Origin: Baylisascaris procyonis
Lineage: Eukaryota; Nematoda; Chromadorea; Rhabditida; Ascarididae
Length of the DNA: 64,000 bases
Direction of reading: 5' to 3'
Assembly (NCBI GenBank): GCA_037389465.1
Contig: JAZARR010000082.1
Span: forward strand, 5,196,501 to 5,260,500
This document shows positions 46,244 to 59,190 of the stretch, in pieces; position 1 is the stretch's first letter; each line of letters starts with the position of its first letter. The notes beneath the pieces are model-generated. The model was not told the DNA's origin. It did no database searches and saw only the letters and a program-made list of their open reading frames with translations. The translations under genes were made by a program, and so were the position numbers.

Positions 46244-49114
46244 TTGCCTTTTTTCCTTCAGAATTCCCTACCATAGAGCAATCCACAATTGCCTAAGAGC
46301 TTCATTTGCATATTCTGCCTCCATCAGTCACCAAGAGTAGAGCCTAGTCTTGCACATGTGCCCCTTTGATCTCCCCCCCCCCCCCCCATTTGCCTGTGTA
46401 TATTTGCTATCATTTCTGACGAACCCCTCTAATAGAAAATGTATGAATCTTTCAGAAACTGAATCCTTCAGAAATCCTTTCATGTATAAATTAAAGAAAT
46501 TGAGAAAAAAAATTTTTGAAAAGAAATTTATTAAAATAGAAATGATAGCCAAAAAAACAACACAACACGACGAATAATGTAGAAAGCTTAAAGAAATTTC
46601 ACACACATACAAGAAAAAAAAAACATTTTCCAAAAATACTCATAAAAGTTTTTTTTTGGTAAAATATAATACATTATGAAAATTAATTCACTCAAAATCA
46701 AAGTGTATTGTTCTCGTTGTCGAAATAGCTGTGGCTATTTGATTGACGACGATTTTTAATTGCTGAAAAAAACAACAACTTTTTATTAAATATAATAAAA
46801 AACTTGTTGAAAAAAATAACATTTTATCTCTTTTACCGCTTAAAAATAGATCAATTTGACCACCTTTAACATTTCTTCTATCATAGGCTGATTAAAACTT
46901 AACTTTATTTTACCCACTTAGTTCATAGTAAAACTTTACTCCACTTGACCCATTTAGATCATCGGATCTATAAAAAACCCCAATTCGTTTAGGCCCTCAT
47001 TTACAAATTTTACATAAACTAAGTGAAAACATCAAGGAATCTGCTTCTATTATTCTTTCAAAGTTATTCCTTTACATTTTTTTGTAAATTTTTAATTTTT
47101 ATTTTTCTTTAATCACTAAATAAATATAAGGCACAAAATTATCGAAAATTTTGATCCCATACTTATATATGGCCATCAATGATTTCATCCATCAAACAAA
47201 TAGATAGCATTCGATTTTTTTTTTTCACTATCTCTCATCTTATTCTAATATTCACAATACTTCAAGAAAAAAAAAATTCATTCTATATATATTTCAATAA
47301 ATGTGCAATTTGAAAGAAATTCTTTTAGCAATGCAAAGGACAAAAAAAAAACTTATATTTTCTTAAAAATCAAGTTATAAAAAAATTTTTTTTTCGCTGA
47401 AATTTACGAAAAAAAATATGAAAAATTATAGAATTATAATATATCCATACATAATGGGATATTTTTCACTTACCTAATCGTACAGTAATAATCTTAACCG
47501 CAAATTCCTATGACAGTAACCAAGACGAGTTTATGACAGTATCTTCCACCTTCATTTTTGAGTCAACCCTTCTATTAGTGTTCTTTCAAATCATAAACAA
47601 TAAACGATAAAATGAATGAAAGATTTTTTTTTAAATACATTACGACTATCTCATTGAATAACAACTTTCTAAATAAAGAAGAAATAAAAAACAACAATCC
47701 CATAAAATAGAGAGATAATTTGAAGTGCATCATACTGTCGCGATTCCCTCTCATTCCCTCGCTAAAAAATACCCCCATTCAGTTAAGTGTTAGTAGTGCA
47801 TCACAAAACACATGAGGACGACGACGACAAGTGGGGACGACAGACTCAGACAGACATCGACATAAACACATTCAAATCGATTTCAACAGAATACATCGAA
47901 TTCCTTTTAATCTGAATCTTTTAAATAAAGTTCCGTTGTACGGTAAAGAAAAGATGCAAGCATGAAGCCTTCTCGTAATCGCGAATCCCATAAAACGTCT
48001 CATTATATAGCTATAAAAAGTGAAAAAAATGGGAAACTGGAAAAGCATAAGAGGGCGGAAATACCGAAAAATCTTTTAATGAAGGAACTCTCCATAATGC
48101 TAAAAAATTGAAAAAAAAAAATTCAATCACTTAAGTCTGAGTAAATTAATAAATGGAAAAACTAACAAAATAGATGAAAACTAAATAAAAATTAAATTGT
48201 AAACAAAAATTGAGGGGATAAAGCTAGGCTTATTTACCTTAATTCAACTAGGCTTATTTAACTAGCTAGGTTTACTTTAACAGTGCAACAATGCAGCAAC
48301 TATAAAGCTATAACAGACGATAAAATTGGAATTTTTATACTTTAAATAAAAAATTTTACAACCAGAAAAATCAGGAACCCTATTGTTGAAAATGGCGGAA
48401 CCAGCACTCAACGAAGTATTTCCTTCTTCATAATTTATAGATGTTTGCTTATTAAAAAAAAAAAAATGAATTGCACAAGAAGAAAGTAAAGAAGATAGAA
48501 ATTTCAGGTCTCCCCCCCCCTTCCCCCAGAAATTTCAGGTCTCCCCCCCCTTCCCCCTTAATCAACCAATTCGATGAAGCTGCTATGTTAGTATCTCCCA
48601 AAGGAAGTAATAAAGACGAAAATCTGATGTTATTGTGCAGATGCAAAGATACCAATTAATAAAAGTATAAAGATGCATTTTTATTTTAATGAATAAACTA
48701 TCTACCTCAATTTGTAACCATTTACGATCGCCTTCTCACTTTCTTCTTACCTAACATCTACTTTAATACCTACCTCACTATCATTTCGACCTTTGACTTC
48801 TCTCAATCCCACTTTCCTCCCCTTCTCTCACTCAGTTCATTTGCATATTTTAGTATCTCATTCCCAGATCACAAATATATCAAATAACCAAATATCTTAG
48901 CTAAAAAAAAAAATTAATTCAAGTATTCACTACTATTATATTTTCGCTTCTATCAAACAATAAAAAAATAAAAGCACCGAAAGATTGAAAAAAAAGAAAA
49001 GACGCCCACATGTGCGTCGAACATGGAACAGTCGAGCCGTTCCCTCTCAGTCCCTGAAAGTAATCACCCATTTTATCTAATTTTTTTAATTTTATTATTT
49101 TCTTTGATCGCTGA

Positions 49115-50763
49115 TTGTTGCTAAATAGAGTTGAAAACAAAACGATTCGCCAATTCATTGATATCATCGCATCAAAAACAATTACTACCTACATTATATT
49201 TACATTTATATCGGTACACTATACAGTCTCATTTTTGAATGATCACACAAATGCAGCATTACACCAATTTTACTGGAATAAAATTAAATTGAACGATATT
49301 ATTTTCCAAAGCGTACGTTAGTTTCCGGAATTCCATGGATGTGAACACGACAGCTGCTGTCAAATATCTGCAGAGTGCTATATGAAGGTGAATTTGGAGA
49401 GTTGGCAAAAATATTCAGATGTTGGAAACACTTGATAAGATAACGTCGATAGCCAGCAATCCTTGAAAGGTCGTCGAGGAGGCCAAATGATGGAAGAGAA
49501 AATTGCACAAAGAAGAAACGCTGCATAATTACCTCCCAAACAACCTGCTCCGGTTGCCAAACGTGGGGAATTTTTTGCTTTGGGTGGAAATTGCGAGAAT
49601 ATTCAATCCTGTTGCATCCGATACCCACTCTTCCAAATTAGTTTAGGATGAGATTACTCTCTTTTAGATGGACCATTAAAAAATTCAAGGAAAGGATTAC
49701 GCAGACGTGAAAGCATCAACTCGAGCTAGGAGTCGACGTTTGGAATCACTATTGACATCTGGAGTCAAAGGCTTATCAAGGATCGCTTTTCCACGATAAC
49801 GATCCATATTGTCGAAGGCGGATCCCTCAAAAATGTATTCTTGGATCCGACAAAATTATTCACGCATCACGATGCCCGATCTTATTTGAAAATCTCGAAT
49901 AGCACGGAGTCGACGAATCGGTCGACGTGGTCACGTGAACGAGTTGACGTTCTCCACGTCAACTTGTGTACGTCGCCAAAAAAAAGAATACGCATCACCA
50001 CTGCGACGACGAAATGGCCGAAACCAGTTCATTAGACGACATAGATGACGGCAAATCTATCAAGTGAGACGATCAAGCGATACGTTCGTGTCCGACGAGG
50101 ATGAAATTCAAAGACGAAACGGATTGTGGAGAGACACACGAAATGATGCAGCTTGATGTTTATGCAAAAATGCGGTGACAGCTGTCCAGCTAATATGTGG
50201 GGAATTTAAAAAGAAGATCACAAGGACTTTGACCAGTAAAAAGTCGTTTGTACGATTTGCTTAATAATAATCCCACCCCGCCGATAAGTATATTTTTCGC
50301 AATTTATTTCTAAGACTTGGTTTTATCAATTCCATAGGGATGAGATTCTCAAATCCAATGCCTCGGATACCTTTGCTTCATTAAAACAGTTAATCAATAA
50401 ACCTCTACTGTCCTGTTGATACATATAAATAAAAACAAGAACAGTGCAAATACAGCACATCTAGCCCTTGAAAAAGTGGTATAGGTATAGTACTGCACTA
50501 TTTCTGAGAGAAACAGGTATAGTACATAAAGGTACACTATTAAATCTAAGCTCTTGGTATAATGACATTACTACCTCCATTATTTCCAAGAAATCCAAGA
50601 ATCCGAGATATACTCTCATTATGGATTTCATTCGGATAATATTCCAGATGTACAAGAGGGAAGGGATGAGAGGTATTGCCCAGTCGGGGTAATACCTCCC
50701 CTTGAACAACTTTATCCCCTTCCTTCTCTTGCCTGCTTGGTTTTCAACTCTATTAAACAACAA
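49115..50763. mobile_element. Candidate decayed DNA transposon bounded by 23-bp inverted repeats
   Basis: The 23 bp at 49115-49137 match the reverse complement of 50741-50763 at 21 positions (core AATAGAGTTGAAAA). Between them lies about 900 bp of GC-richer DNA with fragmentary open frames in different phases (for example plus 49841-50035 and minus 49299-49628), as a dead coding region would leave. No transposase motif or target-site duplication is recognised, so this is tentative. Confidence 0.25.
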
Positions 50764-51693
50764 AATGGATTACTCAGGCAGACCATTGAATAAAACCTTC
50801 GCGAAAATTTAGCAAATATAGCATAGACACATGCTTAGCAATAAGAAATTAGGATAGTAAAGAAAGTTCGCACACGAAAGAAAAAGCAACTTCAAGCTCA
50901 ATCAACGACGATTTGAGATGCTTATGCACAATTCCCAATTGCCCCCTCTCTCCCCCTTCTTCAACCGGAAGTCATACACAGACTTTAGGAACGGGTAACT
51001 CATTCCAAAAAAAAACCTAAGCTATCTCTATATCGGCTTCTATAGATGAGTTTATATCAACCGCAAAGTTGCATGAAAACTTTTTTTCTTGAAAGACAAT
51101 TAGTGCAATTTTCTTTGTTTTTCAAATCCATAAAACACTGATAAACAGTTCTGATTGAATTTGAAAGTTTTTTTTTTCGCAAAGCTTAATTTAATAAACA
51201 TAACGTCTTTTAAATCAGTAAATATCCATATGACATTCAATGGCATTAAAATTTTCACAAAAAAATTTTACGAATAGAAATATTTGAAAAATCCTTTTTT
51301 CCTCACAAAAAAAATTTGCATAAATTTCCTCTGTCCGTAAAAAAATGCCATTATTAGACAGGAATAAAGGATTTTTAAGAAATCCTTTCAAAAAAAAAGT
51401 TTGAAAAAATGGGAAAAAACATGGTAATTCGATACTTACAAACTAATGGATTTTAAATATTCATCTTGTACTTTTCTAACACAAGCCAACATCAATGAAA
51501 TACCACATCAAGTGATGCATAAAATAAATACGCGTAAAGGTGGACGACTTACAGCAATGGAAAAGATTAAAAAAATCTGGAAAAAAATGAAAAATAACAT
51601 AATCGTAGAAAGAAAATAATACCACACAAACGTTGAAGCAACCAAAAACAAACACAAAAAGCAAACGTGCACACTAATTGCATATAAAGAAAC

Positions 51694-54600
51694 CTACTTA
51701 TTGGAGCCGAAGAGGGAGAGAAGCATCCAGAAAATGTAGACGATGTCCAGGAAAATCTGGATTGCCGCAAAAATGTGATCCTCGGGCGAGATTTCGTATT
51801 TTTTCCCACCCATTATCATCTAAAAATTATACAATAAACGGTCATATTGTCGTGATCGTCGAAGATAGTCTATATTTAATCATATTTAAATAAATATAGA
51901 CCATCATATCTTCAAAAATAAAGGTCAGGCAACTCGCTCAATACCTATTCCCACTGAAAAAAAAATCCCCACCTTCAGGATCATACAAAGTCTCATCAGT
52001 GGATAAAATATTGAACGGAATAAATATCATTTGATAAGATTCCGCCCACTACTACTATCATTGACTGATTTTTAAATTATTTTAATCAACGATGCTATAA
52101 TTGAGCATCGATTTGCTAGGCATTAATTAAATCTTATGTGAGACACATAACCAAGCCACAAGGCTTCTCCTGTAAATATGAGGCATTATAAATGATCCTC
52201 TTATTTAATAAAGTATAAGTACCTGGATATCGATGGCGAGATAGACCATGAAAATGAGGGCTGCAATACCCGCGTATACGGTGTACATCCATCGAACATG
52301 GAATGCCACTGCCGAAATCACAGCCACCATACCGAATACGAGCAGTACCATCGACAAAATGAACATTATACCCATCATACTATAATTTAAAAAAAACCTT
52401 CAGCTTTTCGCTTCTCACTTGAACTTTCTGTTTGACTTTTTCTCTTTGCAAAGTTCCAAAAAAGTGTCAAAATCGAATTTAGAATCTTGTCATTGTAGTG
52501 TTACCTCCCCCCATCCCCTTATTTACTCCCACTCCCCTTCCCAACCTTCCTTTACCCGAATCACAACGAATGCTACAGCCTAAGCAAAAAAGAAACACGC
52601 CTTAGACCTTAACAATAAAAAATTGATCACTATAAACTTCTTCAATTCGTATTAACCTATTAGTATAATTGAGAATAATCAATCATATTCTTCTCACCTA
52701 TATCAATCACATGCGAAAAACTCTTTGGCGAAGCAGAAAAACACACAAAAGGTAAAACAGGACAATAATAATGACCTGGTGAGATCATATACTTAAAAAA
52801 CTTAGAAGGTAAAACAGGACATAATACTGGTAAAACGACGATAATATTTACCTGGTGAGATCGTACTTCGTCTGTGATGCAAAAATGATGATACCAATAC
52901 AGCAAACAGCCGTAATGATAAGACAAAGCAATACTGATATGACATTATTGAATGAGCAGATCATCATCGTCATATAGCCGATCGCCAATGTAAGAATCCC
53001 GGTGGCAATTAGATTCGTTGGGAATGATCGTCGAACACTTTCACAGCACATCAACGTTATATAGACGATAAAGAATGTCACATAGCTAACCCAATAGAGT
53101 GCTGGTGATGTACGCACAAAACGCATCGTATCATCACTCATAAATGGAATTGCGGTCATTATTGTCACCACTGTTAGCTGAAAATATTTATTTATTTATT
53201 TTTTATCTTTATTTGGATCTTATAGGTTTTTTTTTAAAAGTTTTTAATAAATATAACACTCTCAACCCATCCTTCCTCTTCTCTATTTTACTCGTTGATG
53301 ATTTTTTTAATTTCAATGAATTTTTCATGTTATTATTCAAAAATAAAAATAAATATTTGCAACATACCATAATTGAAACGAGTATAAATACTTTTCGTAT
53401 GAATGCGGCACGAATTGAAGCTGTATCGAAGCCAAAATTTGGCTTATCCGCACCACTCTCCACGTATGCATCATTGCCACCGGTCGGGGGTATATGTGGT
53501 GGCGCCATTGGCATATAAGCTGAAACAAGAAAAGCTTATTAAGTTTATATAAATATTTGCTCGAGCTATCTAGTGGATCGAGAAGGGATGCATAAAGCAT
53601 CCGATATGGTCATTACTGACCACAATGACGAGAAAATCCGAATTAAATGTAAATGCAATGGATCGATAAAAAATGAAGATATTTTTTCCCATTATCTATC
53701 TGCTAATCTATAAATGCTAATTTCCTATAGCGAAATAAAAAGAATTTAGAAAAATAACTACTCTTTCAAAAAAAGATAACAATGCTAAAGTCCCATCTTC
53801 AAAAAAAAAAAAAAAAAGAGAGAGAGAGAGAAAAAACTCGAGCAAAATATGCAAATATATAAATAAATCAACGTCTATAGAGTAAGCCTACAGAAAAATA
53901 TCCTAGCAAAAAATTTATGAAAAAAGTTTTTTTTTTTTTTTAAAGTGGTGGAAAAAAATAATAATTTTAAAGTCGATTCTAAAAAATTTTTTTTCAAAAA
54001 ATATTTAATTTTTATTGTTTCAAAAATTATGCTTCCGTTTCCCTCTGACAAAAATAGTTAATCCCAAATCTTCTCCTATCTTTCAATTATTTCGTCTTTT
54101 ATTTTTCAGTAAATCCCTTTCTCACATCTTATCGCGAGTCTTCTTCCTATCTTCTATTTTTCCAACTTCAGCGACTTTCATAGAAAAATTTAAAACGTTT
54201 TGCAGACGTTTTCTTTCTTTTTCTTTTTTCCCCTCGAAGCAATATTGATTAGACATTGACACTCGGCAACAGGATTTTAAAATTAAAAAAAAAAAATTTC
54301 CATGCAATTTCGCTCTCCTCATCAATAATTTCCACTCTTCTATTATTTCTGCCTTGTAATAAGCCAAAAAAATATATAGCTAAAAGAACAATTAAAAAAA
54401 ACAAATAGCTAAAAAAAAACATGAATATTACACCGATATCTATCGGCAAGGATAATATCTGAACCGGAAACCAAAAATCCATGAATATCACACCTTTATC
54501 TACCTATACGAACAATTATTTGAACCGGATTTAATACTAAATAAACGACATCAAACAACGATATTACTGCTGTATGAAACAATATCGGCATTAAAAATGT

Positions 54601-56808
54601 TATATCTTTGTTGCTATGGTAATCAGGCGTATACAATTTTCCGATTGCTTTCAAATTTTTATAACGAATTCAACAAGGCTATTTTCCCTTCTAGATCTTT
54701 GAACAATCAAATTCTTCCTTCCTTGGGAATTTTGCAAAATTTCATCATTCAAATGTTTGCATTACGATCAAACTTCATTTCAACTAAAATGCCTCAAATA
54801 GCGGAAAGCATCGTTAGTGTATATGATTTTAATAATTCGAAATGAGAAAATAATTTCCTCAGAAAAATTTTAGATATTTTCGAAAGCCAATAATCATAGA
54901 CTTAGTAACCGACCGCTCAAATAAATGCACATTTATTTTATAACATAATAAATCCGAATATGAATAAAAATGATGAACAACTGGATGTGATATACACTAG
55001 AATACAATCAATTGTGATACTTTACTTTTAATAACATTAATAAAAGAATGGCTGTGATGTGAATTATCTAATGGTTTTAGTGGAATATGTTGGTTTGTTA
55101 TTCCACATTTTTTGTTAAAAATAATTGAGAAATGAAAAGCAAAGAAAATATTCAACTTAAACAATAAAAATGACAATAAAAATGCTCAAATATAGAAAAA
55201 AAATCGCAAACAACGAAATGAATCTCAACCGGTTTTCACTCATATTCTTTTCGTTCCTAAATGGTTCAAAAAAAATAAAAAATAAAAAAATTCCCCACAT
55301 TGTACAATTTTCTATCGACATATTTATTGACTATTGAATTAATAATACCCGCAAAGGGTAAAAAGTGTACAATCCATGCGCGCAATTCCATACATTATAA
55401 TAGAAAATTTTTCAAAAATGAAACGCAGAAAGTGAACAAAATTTGAAATATATAGCAACCGTAATTTATCAGTTCCCCCCCCCCCCCCCCCTCCCTCCCA
55501 ACTTACGCCCCACGTCCAGAACTATCCTATATGAAAGAAAATGCGGAAACGACAAGTATATGCATCCCTTTCCTTAACCACCCCCCCCCCCCTTAATTTT
55601 GGAAATGTCCCCCTGATTTTAGAAATGTTCCTCCCCTTAATTTTAGAAATGTTCCCCCCCCTTAATTTTAGAAATGCTCCCCTCTCCTAATTTAGGAATT
55701 ATGAAGTACAAAAGAACAGATCAGAAACGCAACAATAAATAGATAATTCTCTGTGTAACACATTAAACAATCAAAGCAAATATATAAATTTCAACATTAA
55801 ACAGCAATTGTTCAATACGAAATGACATCTGATACGGATGCCTAGCAACGCTCACATACAATCACCATTTATGGTCTAGTTCATTCGGTTTTATGTTCAC
55901 AACGCTTTCTATACGACAAAGAAAACTTCTCTCATGTAAAACCACATCAACAATGCACGGACTTTGCATCTCTCTAACACCTCTCGAGTCGGTCTCCAAC
56001 GTTAGCCATTTCTAATATTTCAAGCATCTTTTTATGAAGTAGATTATAAGTACTTTCTTATAAAGGCGCTCCAACTATCTATCTAACAACAAATATCTGT
56101 CAAAATTACGCATATCCTTCTAATTTTTTTAAAACCTAAAATGAGAATTGATATCGACAAAACAATTCCTTAAATTATTCTGTACCAACAGAAATAGTTC
56201 CTGAACTATTTGAAGCCTGCTTATATTCAAACATATACACCTTCGAAGTCTACTAAAATCTTTAAAATTTGTAAAATAAAAGCTGAAAATGAGCATAGTG
56301 AGTGGAATTAAACCATTCATAAATACGCAGTGATATCGACTTCACTAGGAAACTGACAAACAGGTTGCAACGAAACTTTTTGGGAAAAAATTCGATCATA
56401 TTATCAAGACTATAGGAGATAAAGATTGCTAGAACATAAAGAGATTCAAAGGAAAGGAGACAGAGAGAGAGGGAGGGAGGGAGGGAGGGACAGAGAGAGG
56501 GGAGAGAGTGATGTTTTATAAATCATATATTCCTCAGCAATCAGTGATAATAACGAAATCAGTAATGATAAATTTCTCTATCAAAACTATCGCCGTCACT
56601 ATTCATTATTTAAATTCTCAATGAAAGTAAATAAAAACCTCGATTATTCATATCACACAACGGGGGCGAATAGATGGCTAATCAAATTCTATACCCATAT
56701 GACGTCATCAGAGACTAATAAAACAAACTTCTCTGACGTAAAAAGATAAGTGCTTATATTGAATTTCGCAATTACATTCGAAGAATACCACTAGAAAATT
56801 ATATTCCC

Positions 56809-56897
<89 letters not shown>

Positions 56898-57905
56898 CAC
56901 TAGTGCTGCAATATTTCGTATCTCAGAATGCAAAACCTGTGCGTCATCTTATATATAAGGCGATCCTCACCATTATAAAAGCATTTCTGGCATTAATGCT
57001 GATTCATCAACCAGAAATACCGAAATATAACTCATAATGCATCATCGACCAACAATTCTATATTCCAAAAACTACTAAACATTTCAATAATAATATAACT
57101 ATTAATAAAAAAATATTTAACAAATCAATAACAACAATTAAATTAACATATATAATTCTGCAAAAAAAAAAAAAAAAATAGAACTAATATGACGTCATTT
57201 AAAATCCCTATTCTTTAATAAAGATCAAAAATAATTCTTTGAGAGATCTCGATGAGCATTTGACGAACGAAGAGCGAACAAACCCTAAATGGAAGAAAAG
57301 TGGGCAATATTTTAATTAACTGCATTATCGATGTTCAACGAACACCATCGGAAAACAAGAAAAAATTCCCCATTTTAGTGTTCAAAGCAATTCCTGAGAC
57401 CATTCGATTTTGGTGACATCATAGTGTTTTCAAATGTTTTCAAAATTGCTAAAAAGACATGCAGACATAGCAGAATAGGAACCAATCGAACTCGACAGAT
57501 CCGCGCCGATCCTTGGAGAGTAGACGGATCGTCGAGTGAATCAGGTGAATACACATAAATATAAATATAAATATATATATAAATATAAATATATATATAT
57601 ATGTATTTTTTAAATTCATTTACATAACTTACTTACTTGTTTAATTACCTACTTATTTATAAATAATTAAACCATCAAATTGCGCCTCGCCTGAAAAATA
57701 GGAAATATACAGCAAGTTAATTTAATTTATTCTAGAAGCTGTTTGTAAAAAGGCAAATGATCCTACCAGGCTGACCACCTTGAGCAGCCCATCCAGCTGG
57801 TGGTGGTGGTTGTGCACCACTTTGATAAGGATTACTTCCTTGAGGGTAATAGCCAGCTTGTTGTTGATAAGGTGGTTGCCCAGCATAGCCATATGGCTGT
57901 GACAT
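51694..57905 (-). CDS. Lifeguard/TMBIM (Bax inhibitor-1 superfamily) membrane protein, 299 residues
   Basis: Proteins of this family sit in ER or Golgi membranes, leak calcium and modulate cell death. Exons in gene order are 57905-57767, 53519-53368, 53177-52852, 52379-52223 and 51819-51694, all in phase. The N-terminal 70 residues are Gln-, Pro-, Gly- and Tyr-rich (SQPYGYAGQPPYQQQAGYYP), as in LFG1/GRINA-type proteins. After SIRAAFIRKVFIL come seven hydrophobic segments. The two acidic residues of the family's pH-sensing pair are present as D256 (YLAIDIQ) and D283 (IFLDIVY), with GGKKYEISPEDHIFAAI between them. Intron 1 is 4.2 kb and separates the proline-rich tail from the membrane core. 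The family is certain; the exact paralogue (LFG1 to LFG4) is not resolved. An X-box upstream was looked for and not found. Confidence 0.94.
56811..56896. repeat. (TA)n microsatellite in Lifeguard intron 1
   Basis: About 43 uninterrupted TA units. A shorter TA/TATAAA tract follows at 57555-57601. Confidence 0.95.
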
Positions 57906-59145
57906 TTTCGCACGTTATCTAAACAATATTAAACGGTTTTAGTGAACCTCCTGTTATATCACTTATACTCAGCAAATAATAAAAATCAATCGCATAGAAC
58001 AACAAAATTAAATATAAACATAAGAATGGAGAGGAGGGGAGATAGATGGAAGAGTTTAAATTTTCAACTTAAAAAATCTGAAAACCGTCGACCCTGGAAA
58101 ACTATCGATCCCTATAGTTTTTATTTAAAAAAAAAATTCCAGAAAATGTCTCCTAAAAAGGTAAAAAATAAATCTAACGATTCAGACTAAATGCGGTTCC
58201 GATGGCGACCGGAAATGAAGCTCGCACCCGATTTTATATATGAACATATGCAGGTGGATGAAGTGTGAGTTACTCCGGTTTCGGTTCCGCTCACCGATCC
58301 CATTTATCTCGAACTCGAAATCCAAACATTTAATGCAATGGCGTATAAATTTCTATCCACATTTTTTTTTGGCTTCTATGCGGTAAGTAAAGCAAAGAAA
58401 CCCTCATAAAGCAGAACCCTCTACTTGTATCATCTGTATAATATAAACCTTTCTTTTCAAATAATGGCTAAACGATAATATAATAGATTTTTTCCATATA
58501 TAGAAAGAAAATAAAGACAATCAAAGAATGGTGAAAATAAATAGGAATATTAAAGGTGTGCAAATTTGGCCAAGCAAAATGGAATCGTAGAACCTTATCC
58601 CCCACCACCCTCCCCCCCCCCCCCCCGCCTATTTTAGCGTTATTCCCCCTTTAGAAAAGCCCAGTCCATATAAAAACACAATTCACTGCATTTTTCTATT
58701 TATAAGCCACAATCATAAGAATCCACTAATGTTGTGGAAAATAGAAAATATTCAATTCCAAATACTTTCAAAAAACATGCTCCCATTTTTACATTGCCAT
58801 TGAATGGGCCATTTAAATAGAATATTGACATACGGATAGAAAATAATCAGCAAATTTTACCCGACCAATAAACTCATTCATACCATTTTTTTCGAATATT
58901 ACCCCCTCCCCCCCGCCTTTACCCCAATTTCGCATAGACCACCCTCCCCTCGAGTATTCGTCGACAGTTGTAATCATTATAAGCTTGGACGTAAGACGAC
59001 GTAAATTATTGAAATAAACTGCAATCATCAAACTGCATATCGATGTTAGCGACGTCAAAATGTGGTCAGTGTCAAACTTTGGCATGAATGAGCTTAAATA
59101 TGATCGAGATTTATTAATGCTAATACTACTAGTAGAGCTATTACT

Positions 59146-59190
59146 AGTAATACTAGTATACTAGTACCACAGCAGTATACTAGTATTACT
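59146..59190. repeat. Perfect 15-bp inverted repeat in an ACTAGT cluster
   Basis: AGTAATACTAGTATA at 59146-59160 is the exact reverse complement of 59176-59190, with a 15-nt spacer. Five copies of the palindrome ACTAGT lie within 59128-59184. This is dense nested symmetry in non-coding DNA. Confidence 0.85.

Larger units (their letters stand above)
43546..51693. other. 8-kb region without a confidently supported gene
   Basis: It holds the oxidase promoter on the left and the Lifeguard gene 3' UTR on the right. In between are AT-rich DNA, C-runs (for example 46373-46387) and a duplicated ATTTCAGGTCTCCCCCCCCTTCCC block (48505-48557). There are also a GC-richer island at 44737-45012 and a candidate terminal-inverted-repeat element at 49115-50763. 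A minus-strand stretch at 46684-46762, preceded by TTTTTTTCAG, looks like a possible last exon but has no partners. Confidence 0.45.

Noticed and set aside
51434..51610. 58-codon Lys-rich plus-strand frame beside the Lifeguard 3' end
   Set aside because: It lies in the expected 3' UTR of a minus-strand gene, and the Lys/Ile/Asn mix fits AT-rich chance.
57906..58400. X-box upstream of the Lifeguard gene
   Set aside because: I searched for one because another gene here has it, but no sequence fits both half-sites.
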